A DNA stretch of 64,000 bases from Achromobacter sp. ASV32 (GTDB taxonomy: Bacteria; Pseudomonadota; Gammaproteobacteria; Burkholderiales; Burkholderiaceae_B): NCBI RefSeq assembly GCF_016428805.1, contig NZ_JAELTJ010000001.1, positions 124,001 through 188,000 of the forward strand. The letters are read 5' to 3'. The number at the start of each line of letters is the position of its first letter. Position 1 is the first letter of the stretch. Below, piece after piece: positions 37,244 through 45,788 of this stretch. The notes beneath the pieces are model-generated. The model saw only the letters and a program-made list of their open reading frames with translations. It was not told the origin of the DNA and searched no databases. A program made the position numbers and the translations under genes.

Positions 37244-38800
37244 GTGCAGCATGGCGGAACCCTGGCATGGAAGCCGGATTGCTGGCGGATCGGCATCGGC
37301 GTGGCGGTATTCGCCGTGGCCTGGCTATGGCTGTCGGACCGGGCCGTGCTGGCGCCGCCGACCGACAACATCGAACAGTTGATCTGGGTGCGCAGCCTGG
37401 AATGGGGTTATTACAAGCATCCGCCCCTGCCGACCTGGCTGTTGTGGCCGGCGGTGCAGGCGCTGGGCTGGACCGCCTGGACCACCTATCTGCTGGGCGC
37501 CGCCTGCACGCTGGGCGCATTCGCGCTGATGTGGGGGCTGCTGCGCGGCATGCGGGGCGAGGCCTACGCCGCCACGGCTGCACTGGCTGGCCTGTGCGTC
37601 ACGTTCTATAACGGCCGGCTGTATTTCTACAACCACGAAATCGTCCTGATTCCCTTGGTCGCTGGCTGCGCGGTGGCCTGCTGGAAGGCCCATACCACGC
37701 GCAGGATCGGTTGGTGGATCGTGCTGGGGGCCAGCCTGGGCCTGGGCGGTCTGGCCAAGTATCAGATGGCGGTTGCGGCGCTGGCGGTGCTGCTGTTCTG
37801 GCTTAGCCAGAAAGCCTGGCGCGATCCCATGCATGTGTTCGGCTTGCAGGTGGCGGGCCTGACTGCGCTGGCCGTGTTTGCGCCGCACCTGGTCTGGCTG
37901 AGCAACCACGATTTCGAACCCCTGCAATACGCCATGGCGTCGTCCCTGGCCGCCGGCCTGTCGTGGGAGCCGCGTTTGCACGAGATCGCCAATTGGTGGG
38001 GCGACCAACTCCTGAACCGCGCCTTGCCAGCGTGGGTATTCCTGGCCGTGGTGGGGTTGCTGGGGCGAACGGGCGCGCGGTCTTGCTCGGCCGCCGCGCA
38101 AGCGGTGGGCGGCGGCTCGGCGCCGTCGCAACCCTCGGCCGGTGCCTCGCCCCGGGCGCGCATTCCGCCCACGACCCCGGCCGAGCGGGGCGCCGGCCGC
38201 GCGTTGCTGCTGTGCTTCGGCTTGACGCCGCTGGTGTTCGTCAGCGTCATGACCCTGATCTCGGGTTCACACATCCAGCTGCATTGGGGCACGCCTTTCC
38301 TGCTGTTCATGGTGCCCGCCGTGATGGAACTGACCCGGGACGCCTGGACCGGATCTTTCCGGCCGCGTCAGGCGGTGCTGGTGTTCATTGTGATCCAGCT
38401 GTTGCTGATGCTGCGTGTGGAGCTGACGTCGCCTACGGGTGCCGGCCTGTTGCGCCGCGCGTCGGATTGGCGCTTTTTCGATGCGCAGGCCTTGGCCGAC
38501 GCGTTGCACGAGCGGGCGGTGGCCGAGCTGGGCGGCCCGGTCAAGGTGATCTCGGGGGCCTGGGCCGAATCCGGCGCGCTGGCGTTGCGGTTGCCGGAAA
38601 AGCCGCTGGTGCTGATCGACGGGCAGTTCCAGTTCAGCCCCTGGGTGCGGCCGGACCTGGTGGCCGCTTGTGGCGCGCTGGAATTGCGGCGCGCCAAGAC
38701 GCCGCCCGCCGGGTATGGCCCCGTGGGGCCGGCGTTTCCGTTGCTGTATTGGCGGGTCAAGCGGCCGACGGCAGCCTGCGCCCCAGGCGCTACCGGTTAG
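37244..38800 (+). CDS. GT39-family (ArnT/PMT-like) membrane glycosyltransferase
   Basis: 518-residue multi-spanning membrane protein (about 10-12 helices). The first periplasmic loop has the acidic residue (APPTDNIEQLIWVRSLEWGYYKHPPLPTWL) and the following HPPL motif typical of dolichol/undecaprenyl-phosphate-sugar transferases of the PMT_2 family. GTG start with GGGAG upstream. A Gly/Ala/Pro-rich insert near residue 280-310 is unusual. Probably adds a sugar to lipid A, glycan or protein from a lipid-linked donor; no partner genes are adjacent. Confidence 0.8.
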   Translation: MQHGGTLAWKPDCWRIGIGVAVFAVAWLWLSDRAVLAPPTDNIEQLIWVRSLEWGYYKHPPLPTWLLWPAVQALGWTAWTTYLLGAACTLGAFALMWGLLRGMRGEAYAATAALAGLCVTFYNGRLYFYNHEIVLIPLVAGCAVACWKAHTTRRIGWWIVLGASLGLGGLAKYQMAVAALAVLLFWLSQKAWRDPMHVFGLQVAGLTALAVFAPHLVWLSNHDFEPLQYAMASSLAAGLSWEPRLHEIANWWGDQLLNRALPAWVFLAVVGLLGRTGARSCSAAAQAVGGGSAPSQPSAGASPRARIPPTTPAERGAGRALLLCFGLTPLVFVSVMTLISGSHIQLHWGTPFLLFMVPAVMELTRDAWTGSFRPRQAVLVFIVIQLLLMLRVELTSPTGAGLLRRASDWRFFDAQALADALHERAVAELGGPVKVISGAWAESGALALRLPEKPLVLIDGQFQFSPWVRPDLVAACGALELRRAKTPPAGYGPVGPAFPLLYWRVKRPTAACAPGATG

Positions 38801-38828
38801 CCACGCATCGGGGCGCTGGCGCCCGGCG

Positions 38829-38860
38829 CCAAGGCGCCTTCTGGTGCGAACAGGCTCTAG
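38829..38860 (+). repeat. Second solo copy of the MITE terminal repeat
   Basis: AAGGCGCCTTCTGGTGCGAA then CAGGCTCTAG closely matches the right end of the element at 14099-14362 and ends in CTAG exactly as there. Read in reverse it begins GAGCCTGTTCGCACC, a form typical of IS5/IS427-group ends. The stop codon of the next minus-strand gene uses its CTA. Confidence 0.65.
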
Positions 38861-39120
38861 GCTTGTTCGCCGGGTTCGGGCGTTTGCGTAAAGGCGCGCA
38901 CCATCCGCGAGAGGCCGTCCAGTTCGTCATGGGCGCCTACGACCCAATCGGGTTTTTCGAACGGGCTGTCCGAGGGGGCCTTGTCCAGGTTGGCCTTCAG
39001 ATCATCGAGCAGTTCCAGCGCCATATCGGTGGCCTGCGGGCTGCTGCGGGTGGAAAGGGCGATGGCAATCGCCAGCGCCTGACGCAGGGCGAGCAGGCGG
39101 CCGTCCAGTTCGGTGTTCAC
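38857..39120 (-). CDS. Small hypothetical protein
   Basis: 87 residues, GTG start with AAGGA six bases upstream. It is acidic and helical (LDGRLLALRQALAIAIALSTRS, MALELLDDLKANLDK) with no signal or membrane segment. I do not recognise a family. Its stop codon lies inside the solo repeat copy at 38829-38860, so the original C-terminus may have been altered by that sequence. Divergent from hemN across the tandem repeat. Confidence 0.6.
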   Translation of the reverse strand: MNTELDGRLLALRQALAIAIALSTRSSPQATDMALELLDDLKANLDKAPSDSPFEKPDWVVGAHDELDGLSRMVRAFTQTPEPGEQA

Positions 39121-39160
39121 GGGGAATCCTTGTCGCGAATGAGGAATGCCTGCATTTTAC

Positions 39161-39264
39161 GGGGGCCGGCCATCCGGGGGCCGGCCATCCGGGGGGGCGG
39201 CCGTCTGGGGCCGTCCCATCCGGGGCCGTCCCATCCGGGGGCTGTCCATCCGGGCCGCCCATCC
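39161..39264. repeat. Seven-unit 15-bp G/C tandem repeat
   Basis: Degenerate head-to-tail units of GGGGGCCGGCCATCC: 39161, 39176, 39191 (16 bp), 39207, 39222, 39237 and 39252 (13 bp). Units 1-2 and 4-5 are identical pairs. It fills the divergent gap between the small gene at 39120 and hemN. Confidence 0.85.
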
Positions 39265-39307
39265 GGGCGTGGGGGCGACCATTGCCGCCCGGGCAGCGGC
39301 CGGATCG

Positions 39308-39321
39308 TTGCGCAAGATCAA
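39308..39321. promoter_or_regulatory. FNR/Anr-like box upstream of hemN
   Basis: TTGCG-CAAG-ATCAA matches 8 of 10 positions of TTGAT-N4-ATCAA. It is centred about 42 bp before the hemN ATG, the usual class II activator distance from a start of transcription. Confidence 0.6.
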
Positions 39322-39356
39322 GGCGTGCGGGCTGCCACGGGCGAATAATCCGAGGT

Positions 39357-40784
39357 ATGCAAGCCGTCCTACGCCCTATTTCCGCAGAACCTCCGGCGCA
39401 AGCCGTCGAGCCCTTTTTTCCGCCCCAGTTGCTGGCCCGGCTGGACAAGAACGGTCCCCGCTACACCTCCTATCCCACGGCCGACCGCTATCACAGCGGA
39501 TTCGGGGCATCGGACTACCAGCAGGCCCTGCGCCAGCGGCGCGAGACCCGCCCCGCCGAGCCCCTGTCGCTGTACGTGCACATCCCGTTCTGTGATTCGG
39601 TTTGTTATTACTGCGCCTGCAACAAGGTGGTGACCCGCCATCATGACCGCGCTGCCCGCTACCTGGATGCCCTGGCCTGTGAAATCGCCTTGCACGTCGC
39701 CGAACTGGGCGTGGGCGCACCGGTGTCGCAGCTGCATTTCGGGGGCGGCACGCCGACGTTCCTGTCGGACGGCGAGCTTGAACGCCTGATGGCGGACCTG
39801 CGCGCCGCGTTCCGTTTCGAACCTGACGCCGAAATCTCCATCGAAGTCGACCCGCGTACCGCCACGCCGCAGCGCCTGGCGCAGCTGCGCAAGCTGGGCT
39901 TTAACCGGCTGAGCTTCGGGGTGCAGGATTTCGACGCGCGGGTGCAGGTGGCGGTGCATCGCGTGCAGTCCTTCGACGACGTGCGCGACCTGATGCAAAG
40001 CGCTCGCGCGCTGGGCTACGCCTCGGTCAACGTCGATCTGATCTACGGCTTGCCGCTGCAGACCACGGCGTCGTTCGCGCGCACCATCGCACAGGTCAGC
40101 GCGTTGCGGCCCGACCGGATAGCCCTGTACGCCTACGCGCACCTGCCGGAACGCTTCAAACCCCAGCGCCGCATCAACGAGGCCGAGCTGCCCGATCGGG
40201 CCACGCGTGTCGCTTTGCTCAGCGCGGCCATCCAGGGCTTTCTCGGGCAGGGCTACACCTACATCGGGATGGACCACTTCGCGCTGAACACGGACGCGCT
40301 GGCCGTGGCCAAGCAGCGCGGTGAGCTGCACCGTAATTTCCAGGGTTACAGCACCCAGCCTGACCGGGATCTGGTCGCGCTGGGCGTGTCGGCCATCGGC
40401 CGCATCGGCAATACCTACAGCCAGAACGCCAAGGACCTGGACGGCTACTACGCCGCCATCGAGTCGGGCCGTTTTGGCGTCGAAAGAGGACTGGCGCTCA
40501 ATGCCGATGACCTGGCGCGCCGCGAGGTGATCATGGACATCATGTGCCAGGGCCGCGTGGATTTTGCCCGTGTCGAATCGCGCCATGGCCTGCGCTTTGG
40601 CGACTATTTCGGCCCCGAGCTGTCGCACGTGGCCAACTTGGCCGAGCTGGGGCTGGTCAACCTGCGCGCCGGGGAATTGCGGGTCACCGGCCTGGGCTGG
40701 TATTTCGTCAGGGCCGTTGCCATGGCCTTCGACGGCTACCTGCGGACCGCCGCCACGGGCGCCAGCTACTCGCGCATCATCTGA
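39357..40784 (+). CDS. hemN: Oxygen-independent coproporphyrinogen III dehydrogenase HemN
   Basis: 475-residue radical-SAM enzyme of haem synthesis, decarboxylating coproporphyrinogen III without oxygen. N-terminal KNGPRYTSYPTADRY, the SAM/Fe-S motif CDSVCYYCAC (C-x3-C-x2-C plus the fourth Cys typical of HemN), GGGTPTFL and the later DLIYGLPLQT. The length fits HemN (about 457) rather than the shorter HemW. ATG 39357 gives the expected N-terminus; the nearby GAGG is too close (1 nt) to act as a normal ribosome binding site. An FNR-like box precedes it. Confidence 0.93.
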   Translation: MQAVLRPISAEPPAQAVEPFFPPQLLARLDKNGPRYTSYPTADRYHSGFGASDYQQALRQRRETRPAEPLSLYVHIPFCDSVCYYCACNKVVTRHHDRAARYLDALACEIALHVAELGVGAPVSQLHFGGGTPTFLSDGELERLMADLRAAFRFEPDAEISIEVDPRTATPQRLAQLRKLGFNRLSFGVQDFDARVQVAVHRVQSFDDVRDLMQSARALGYASVNVDLIYGLPLQTTASFARTIAQVSALRPDRIALYAYAHLPERFKPQRRINEAELPDRATRVALLSAAIQGFLGQGYTYIGMDHFALNTDALAVAKQRGELHRNFQGYSTQPDRDLVALGVSAIGRIGNTYSQNAKDLDGYYAAIESGRFGVERGLALNADDLARREVIMDIMCQGRVDFARVESRHGLRFGDYFGPELSHVANLAELGLVNLRAGELRVTGLGWYFVRAVAMAFDGYLRTAATGASYSRII

Positions 40785-40843
40785 GCGCTCGGGCTGGAAC
40801 CCGCTTGGGCGTGTTTGCAAGGCCCGCGTGCGGGTGTTCTGGC

Positions 40844-41584
40844 CTATTCCGTGAATTTCTCCCGCAGGTACAGCGCCAGCGCCAGATCATCGGACAACTG
40901 CAGCTTGCGCATCGCCCGTCGCTTGTGCGTGCTGATGGTTTTCTTGCTGCGCATCAGACGTGACGAAATCTGCGTCACCGACAGCCCCTGGCTGATGTGC
41001 CGCAGGATCTCGACTTCCGAGGATGTCAGCTGGGCGTGCGGGTGGGTGGGGCAAATGGCGTGGATCTTGCCGTCCTGCACCGACAGGAACGGATCCCGGC
41101 CGCTCAGCACGCCGTGGATCATTTCGGGCAGCAGGACCATGCCCCATTGCTTGGCCAGATACCCATTGGCGCCCGCCCGAAAGGCGGCGTACTGGGTTTC
41201 GAGGCGGTTGCCCGCCGAAAACGTGATGATCGCCATATTGGGGTGGTAGCGCCGCAGCCGGCGCAGGAAATTCACGCCGTCCCAGGGCTCCTGCGGCAGG
41301 TAGAAGTCGATCAGCGCGGCATCGCACGGGGCCGCGGCCAGTTTTTCCAGCAACCCGCGGGCAGAGGTTTCGCGGTGCAGGACGCGAAAGCCCGGCCGGG
41401 AATCGAGGAAGGCGCCCACGCCCAGCGAGACGACGGGGTGGTCATCCAGAATCGCGACCCGTATCACCGGGGGAGGCTGCGACATCAGGAGATGCTTGCG
41501 TGAATTGGGGCGATGGCCGTCTTTCCTGCCACTTGACCGGTCGGCGGGAAGTGAGACTGAATCTGGCGCTGACACACTTTTCAT
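40844..41584 (-). CDS. Orphan LuxR-type response regulator
   Basis: 246-residue NarL/RcsB-like regulator. Receiver domain from about residue 40 with acidic pair Asp47-Asp48 (ILDDHP) and phosphoacceptor Asp93 (LIDFYLPQ). C-terminal HTH LTSSEVEILRHISQGLSVTQISSRLMRSKKTISTHKRRAMRKL (about 180-225). ATG 41584 has GGAG five bases upstream. It yields a 33-residue polar extension before the receiver; an internal ATG at 41485 lacks a Shine-Dalgarno. No histidine kinase gene is nearby. Confidence 0.85.
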   Translation of the reverse strand: MKSVSAPDSVSLPADRSSGRKDGHRPNSRKHLLMSQPPPVIRVAILDDHPVVSLGVGAFLDSRPGFRVLHRETSARGLLEKLAAAPCDAALIDFYLPQEPWDGVNFLRRLRRYHPNMAIITFSAGNRLETQYAAFRAGANGYLAKQWGMVLLPEMIHGVLSGRDPFLSVQDGKIHAICPTHPHAQLTSSEVEILRHISQGLSVTQISSRLMRSKKTISTHKRRAMRKLQLSDDLALALYLREKFTE

Positions 41585-41891
41585 CGATGCTCCACTGAAT
41601 AGCCACGCGAATGCGGGTGGCGGTAGGGCGGGTCTGCCGATGGCAGCCCGTGCGTACGTCGTGATTGGTCTGAAATTTGTACGGGCAGATTACGTTTTGT
41701 TGGGCGACGCGGATCAGAATCGGGAAAAAATCGGACTGAAGTACGGCTGGGGTTTACGCTGATCGAGCACCTGCGCCGACGGCGATGGCTCGCGATGTGG
41801 CTGCCTTCGGGTAATAATCGCTTCCGGTACGCAAGTCCGCGCCGGCATCTTGCCGGACCGGGGGCAGCATGAGCATGGCGGCGGGTGGCGG
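41585..41891. other. Divergent intergenic region
   Basis: 307 bp between the response regulator and rfbD. Open frames here lack family features. It must hold both promoters; the AT-richer stretch at about 41670-41730 is the most likely place, but no confident hexamers or operator are seen. Confidence 0.5.
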
Positions 41892-42806
41892 ATGCCAAAA
41901 AAGATTCTGGTATTGGGCAGGGATGGTCAATTGGGCTTCGAGCTGCGGCGCAGCCTTGCGCCGTTGGGTCACGTGGTCGCCACGGGCCGCAGCGATTGCG
42001 ACCTGACCTACCCGCTGCAGATCGCACGGCTGGTGCGTCGTGAAAAACCCGACATCATCGTGAACGCCGCGGCTTTCACCGCCGTGGAGCGCGCGGAAGA
42101 AGACGCCGTGCGCGCCATGCGTATCAACGCCGAGGCCGCTGGCGAACTGGCGGCGCTGGCGGCCGCTCGTGGCGCGCTGATCGTCCACTATTCGTCCGAC
42201 TACGTCTTCGACGGCGCCAAGCCTGGCGCCTACACCGAACAGGACGCGCCCGCGCCGCTCAATGCCTATGGCCGCAGCAAGCTCGCCGGCGAACACGCCG
42301 TGCAGGCGATGAATCCGGCGCATCTGGTGCTGCGCACGTCCTGGATCTATGGCGTCTTTGGCAGCAGCTTTCTGAAGACGATGCTGATGGCCGTGCGCCA
42401 GCCCGAGCCGCTGCGCGTGGTCAGCGACCAGCGCGGCGCGCCCACCGGCGCCGCCTTCATCGCCGACGCCACTGCCCTGATGCTGGCGCGCTACCTGGCG
42501 TGCCCCGCTGGCGAACCCTTTCCTTTCGGCCTGTATCACCTGGCCGCCTCGGGGGACGCCAGCTGGCACGAATACGCCTGTTTCATCGCGCAGCAGGCGC
42601 GCCGGGCGGGCCTGGCGGTGACGCTCACCGCCGCGGACATTCGCCCGGTGTCATCCGACCAATATCCCACCACCGCCCGCCGGCCCTTGAATTCCCGGCT
42701 GGACAGCCGGCTGCTGGAGCGCACCTTCGGCATCCGGGCGCCGCACTGGGAAGAAGGCGTGGTGCATGCGCTGGCCGCGATTGCGGACAGTCGCAACCTG
42801 GCCTGA
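41892..42806 (+). CDS. rfbD: dTDP-4-dehydrorhamnose reductase
   Basis: 304-residue short-chain reductase making dTDP-L-rhamnose. N-terminal nucleotide-binding ILVLGRDGQLGFEL, IIVNAAAFTAVERAEED, HYSSDYVFDGAKPGAYTEQD (with the Tyr/Asp region), catalytic NAYGRSKLAGE (Y-x3-K) and RTSWIYG. The usual rfbB/A/C partners are absent, so it may be a lone copy serving LPS or glycan rhamnose. The start at ATG 41892 matches the family N-terminus. Confidence 0.92.
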   Translation: MPKKILVLGRDGQLGFELRRSLAPLGHVVATGRSDCDLTYPLQIARLVRREKPDIIVNAAAFTAVERAEEDAVRAMRINAEAAGELAALAAARGALIVHYSSDYVFDGAKPGAYTEQDAPAPLNAYGRSKLAGEHAVQAMNPAHLVLRTSWIYGVFGSSFLKTMLMAVRQPEPLRVVSDQRGAPTGAAFIADATALMLARYLACPAGEPFPFGLYHLAASGDASWHEYACFIAQQARRAGLAVTLTAADIRPVSSDQYPTTARRPLNSRLDSRLLERTFGIRAPHWEEGVVHALAAIADSRNLA

Positions 42807-42864
42807 GCCGCCCGCGCCCGCTCGTACTGTCGCGCTTTTGCCACGAAATAGGCACAAAGGGTGC

Positions 42865-42870
42865 TACAAT
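42865..42870 (+). promoter_or_regulatory. Candidate -10 of the thrS leader promoter
   Basis: TACAAT, five of six consensus positions. Upstream -35 is weak: TTGCCA at 42837-42842 is 22 bp away. Transcription would start near 42877. Confidence 0.5.
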
Positions 42871-42935
42871 CGGCAACGATACGTCCACCAGCCACGCTGG
42901 TGGCCAAGCAAAGTCCACCCCAAGGCTCGAACACC

Positions 42936-42992
42936 ATGTTTTTCCCGCTGGCACGAACTACGACCCGGAACTTTCGCCCTATGTCGCGTTAG
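42936..42992 (+). CDS. Putative thrS leader peptide
   Basis: Eighteen-codon frame MFFPLARTTTRNFRPMSR with consecutive Thr codons ACT-ACG-ACC at 42957-42965 and TAG stop at 42990-42992. AAGG about ten bases upstream is a weak ribosome binding site. It lies 60 bp upstream of the terminator hairpin and 137 bp upstream of thrS. The Thr run immediately before the threonyl-tRNA synthetase gene is the main reason to call it. Confidence 0.6.
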   Translation: MFFPLARTTTRNFRPMSR

Positions 42993-43054
42993 TTTTTCGT
43001 GCGTCGGGTTTCACCGTGTCAGGTCAGCGGTAGGACTCAGCAAGACAACCAGAT

Positions 43055-43077
43055 AAACGCGGCTACCAGCCGCGTTT
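43055..43077 (+). terminator. Attenuator terminator before thrS
   Basis: Perfect 10-bp stem AAACGCGGCT/AGCCGCGTTT with ACC loop, followed by GTCATTTCTGATTTTCG and seven T residues. Its 5' arm can alternatively pair with CGGGTTT at 43005-43011. Confidence 0.75.
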
Positions 43078-43129
43078 GTCATTTCTGATTTTCGTTTTTT
43101 TGTTCCCAGAACCCCAGGAAGCACTCCCG

Positions 43130-45082
43130 ATGGTACAGATCACATTGCCCGATGGTTCGCAGCGCCAATACCCGGGGCCGGTCACGGTCGCCGAAGTGGC
43201 GCAATCGATCGGCGCGGGATTGGCCAAAGCCGCCTTGGGCGGCCGCGTGACCTTTGACGGCGCCGACTCCCAGCTGGTCGACACCAGCTACCGCATCGAG
43301 GGCGACGCCCGCCTGGCCATCGTGACCGCCAAGGACGCCGACGGCCTGGATCTGATCCGCCATTCCACGGCCCATTTGCTGGCCTACGCCGTCAAGGAAT
43401 TGTTCCCTGACGCACAGGTCACCATCGGCCCCGTGATCGACAACGGCTTCTACTACGACTTTTCGTACAAGCGCCCCTTCACGCCCGAGGATCTGGCCGC
43501 CATCGAGAAAAAGATGGCCGAATTGGCCAAGAAAGACGAAGTCGTGACGCGTGAAGTCTGGTCGCGCGACGATGCCGTCGAGTTCTTCAAGGGCATCGGC
43601 GAAAAGTACAAGGCCGAGATCATTGCTTCGATCCCGTCCAACGAACCGCTCAGCCTGTACCGCGAAGGCGATTTCATCGACCTGTGCCGCGGCCCCCACG
43701 TGCCATCCACGGGCAAGCTGAAGGTCTTCAAGCTGATGAAGGTCGCGGGCGCCTACTGGCGCGGCGACAGCAAGAACGAGATGCTCCAGCGCATCTACGG
43801 CACGGCCTGGGCGACCAAGGAAGAGCAAGAGGCCTACCTGCACATGCTGGAAGAGGCCGAACGCCGCGACCACCGCAAGATCGGCCGCGAGCTGGATCTG
43901 TTCCACTTCCAGGACGAGGCCCCGGGCCTGATCTTCTGGCACCCCAAGGGCTGGGCCCTGTGGCAGCAGGTCGAGCAATACATGCGCGCCGTCTACAACA
44001 ACAACGGCTACCAGGAAGTGAAGGCGCCGCAGATTCTCGATCTGTCGCTGTGGAAAAAGACCGGCCACTGGGACAACTACCGTGAAAACATGTTCACGAC
44101 CGAGTCCGAGAACCGCGTCTATGGTCTGAAGCCCATGAATTGCCCGGGGCACGTGCAGATCTTCAACGCCGGCCTGCACTCGTACCGCGAGCTGCCGCTG
44201 CGCTACGGCGAATTCGGCCAATGCCACCGCAACGAGCCCTCGGGCTCGCTGCACGGCATGATGCGGGTGCGCGGTTTCACGCAGGACGACGGCCACATCT
44301 TCTGTACCGAAGAACAGCTGCAGGACGAGTGCGCCGACTTTACCGCCTTGCTGCAGAAGGTCTACCGCGATTTCGGCTTTACCGAAGTGCTGTACAAGGT
44401 CGCCACGCGCCCTGAAAAGCGCATCGGTTCGGACGAAGTCTGGGATACGGCCGAGCAGGCGCTGATGGAAAGCCTGCGTCGCACCGGCTGCGAGTTCGAA
44501 ATCTCGCCCGGGGAAGGCGCGTTCTATGGTCCCAAGGTGGAATACACGCTGAAGGACGCCATTGGCCGTCACTGGCAGTGCGGTACGATCCAGGTCGACT
44601 TCTCCATGCCCGTGCGCCTGGGCGCCGAGTACGTGGACCAGAACGACCAGCGCCGTCCGCCCGTGATGCTGCACCGCGCCATCCTGGGTTCGCTCGAGCG
44701 TTTCATCGGCATGCTGATCGAAAACCACGCCGGCGCGATGCCGCCCTGGCTGGCTCCGGTGCAGGCCGTGGTGTGCTGCATTTCCGAACCTTCGGCCGAT
44801 TATGCGGCCCAAATTACGCAAAGCCTGAAAAAACAAGGCTTTAGAGTAGAGTCCGATTTGCGTGGTGAAAAAATCACTCGTAAAATTCGGGAGCACAGCC
44901 TGCAAAAGGTGCCGTACATCCTCGTCGTCGGCGACAAGGAAAAGCAAAACGGCACCGTCGCCGTACGCGGATTGGGCGGACTGGACCTTGGCGCCATCGC
45001 ATACGACGAGTTCGTCGCGCGCTTGTCCGAGGACGTGTCCACCCGCCGCGACGTCAATCAACCTGATAGCAGCGCTGCTTAA
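43130..45082 (+). CDS. thrS: Threonyl-tRNA synthetase
   Basis: 650-residue class II synthetase. N-terminal TGS domain ([25 protein letters not shown]), editing domain with [17 protein letters not shown] and the Cys/His metal-site region, catalytic core with [58 protein letters not shown] and [17 protein letters not shown] (motif 3), and a C-terminal anticodon-binding domain. ATG 43130 has AGGAAG nine bases upstream. infC follows 20 bp later, so they are cotranscribed. Upstream leader: see the attenuator entry. Confidence 0.97.
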   Translation: MVQITLPDGSQRQYPGPVTVAEVAQSIGAGLAKAALGGRVTFDGADSQLVDTSYRIEGDARLAIVTAKDADGLDLIRHSTAHLLAYAVKELFPDAQVTIGPVIDNGFYYDFSYKRPFTPEDLAAIEKKMAELAKKDEVVTREVWSRDDAVEFFKGIGEKYKAEIIASIPSNEPLSLYREGDFIDLCRGPHVPSTGKLKVFKLMKVAGAYWRGDSKNEMLQRIYGTAWATKEEQEAYLHMLEEAERRDHRKIGRELDLFHFQDEAPGLIFWHPKGWALWQQVEQYMRAVYNNNGYQEVKAPQILDLSLWKKTGHWDNYRENMFTTESENRVYGLKPMNCPGHVQIFNAGLHSYRELPLRYGEFGQCHRNEPSGSLHGMMRVRGFTQDDGHIFCTEEQLQDECADFTALLQKVYRDFGFTEVLYKVATRPEKRIGSDEVWDTAEQALMESLRRTGCEFEISPGEGAFYGPKVEYTLKDAIGRHWQCGTIQVDFSMPVRLGAEYVDQNDQRRPPVMLHRAILGSLERFIGMLIENHAGAMPPWLAPVQAVVCCISEPSADYAAQITQSLKKQGFRVESDLRGEKITRKIREHSLQKVPYILVVGDKEKQNGTVAVRGLGGLDLGAIAYDEFVARLSEDVSTRRDVNQPDSSAA

Positions 45083-45102
45083 CATTTCTAGGAGCTTTCA
45101 AC

Positions 45103-45654
45103 ATCGCCACTGAAAAAGCCAATCGCATCAACGGTGAAATCCGCGTCCCCGAGGTGCGCCTGATAGGTCTGGACGGAGAACAGCTGGGCATCGTCAAGAT
45201 CGCCGACGCGTTCCGTCTTTCCGAGCAAAGCGACGTGGATCTGGTGGAAATCGCGCCGAACGCCGAGCCGCCGGTCTGCCGTTTGATGGACTACGGTAAG
45301 TTCAAGTACCAAGAGCAGAAGCGTCAAGCCGAAGCTCGTTCCAAGCAGAAGGTCATCCAGGTCAAGGAAGTCAAATTCCGTCCGGCCACCGACGAGGGCG
45401 ACTACCAAGTCAAGCTGCGCAACCTGCGCCGCTTCCTCGAGGAAGGCGACAAGGCCAAGGTGACGCTGCGGTTCCGCGGCCGTGAAATGGCTCACCAGGA
45501 ACTGGGTATGCGGGTGCTTGAACGTGTGCGCGACGACCTGCTGGAATTGGCCCAGGTCGAAGCCATGCCGAAGCTCGAAGGCCGTCAGATGGTCATGGTG
45601 CTGGCGCCCAAGAAGAAGGCCGTGCCCGCGGGCAAGCCTGAATCGGCGGCGTAA
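45103..45654 (+). CDS. infC: Translation initiation factor IF-3, ATC start codon
   Basis: 183-residue IF-3: N-domain ([67 protein letters not shown]) and C-domain ([36 protein letters not shown]). The conserved N-terminus is only recovered if translation starts at ATC (45103-45105), which has a perfect AGGAG eight bases upstream (45090-45094). The first conventional candidate, GTG 45154, would delete 17 conserved residues. E. coli infC likewise uses a rare start (AUU), through which IF-3 represses its own synthesis. Confidence 0.92.
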   Translation: MATEKANRINGEIRVPEVRLIGLDGEQLGIVKIADAFRLSEQSDVDLVEIAPNAEPPVCRLMDYGKFKYQEQKRQAEARSKQKVIQVKEVKFRPATDEGDYQVKLRNLRRFLEEGDKAKVTLRFRGREMAHQELGMRVLERVRDDLLELAQVEAMPKLEGRQMVMVLAPKKKAVPAGKPESAA

Positions 45655-45788
45655 AGCTCCCGCGGAACCTGCCGGGCCGGTTTCCTACGCCCCGGGCAGG
45701 CTCCAGCCGCTCCCCCTGCGACCCGCCGTCCATACTGTGTTCGGCGGGTTCGCTTATTGGGCGGCTCTGCGCTACGATGTCATAGATA

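Larger units (their letters stand above)
42807..43129 (+). promoter_or_regulatory. thrS leader with predicted Thr attenuator
   Basis: 323 bp between rfbD and thrS. Contents in order: -10 TACAAT (42865-42870); 8-bp hairpin CCACCAGC/GCTGGTGG (42885-42903); an 18-codon frame with three Thr codons in a row (42936-42992); alternative pairings around 43004-43011; intrinsic terminator (43055-43077); T-rich tract; AGGAAG; thrS ATG. The arrangement fits classical transcription attenuation by charged tRNA-Thr. Confidence 0.7.

Noticed and set aside
39161-39264. Possible CRISPR array
   Set aside because: Units are 15-bp head-to-tail with no spacers; it is a tandem repeat.
41496-41762. Small gene between the response regulator and rfbD
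   Set aside because: No ribosome binding site or family features, and it covers the divergent promoter region.
42807-43129. T-box riboswitch before thrS
   Set aside because: No T-box core sequence or specifier-loop layout, and T-boxes are essentially a Gram-positive mechanism. The leader peptide model explains the structure better.
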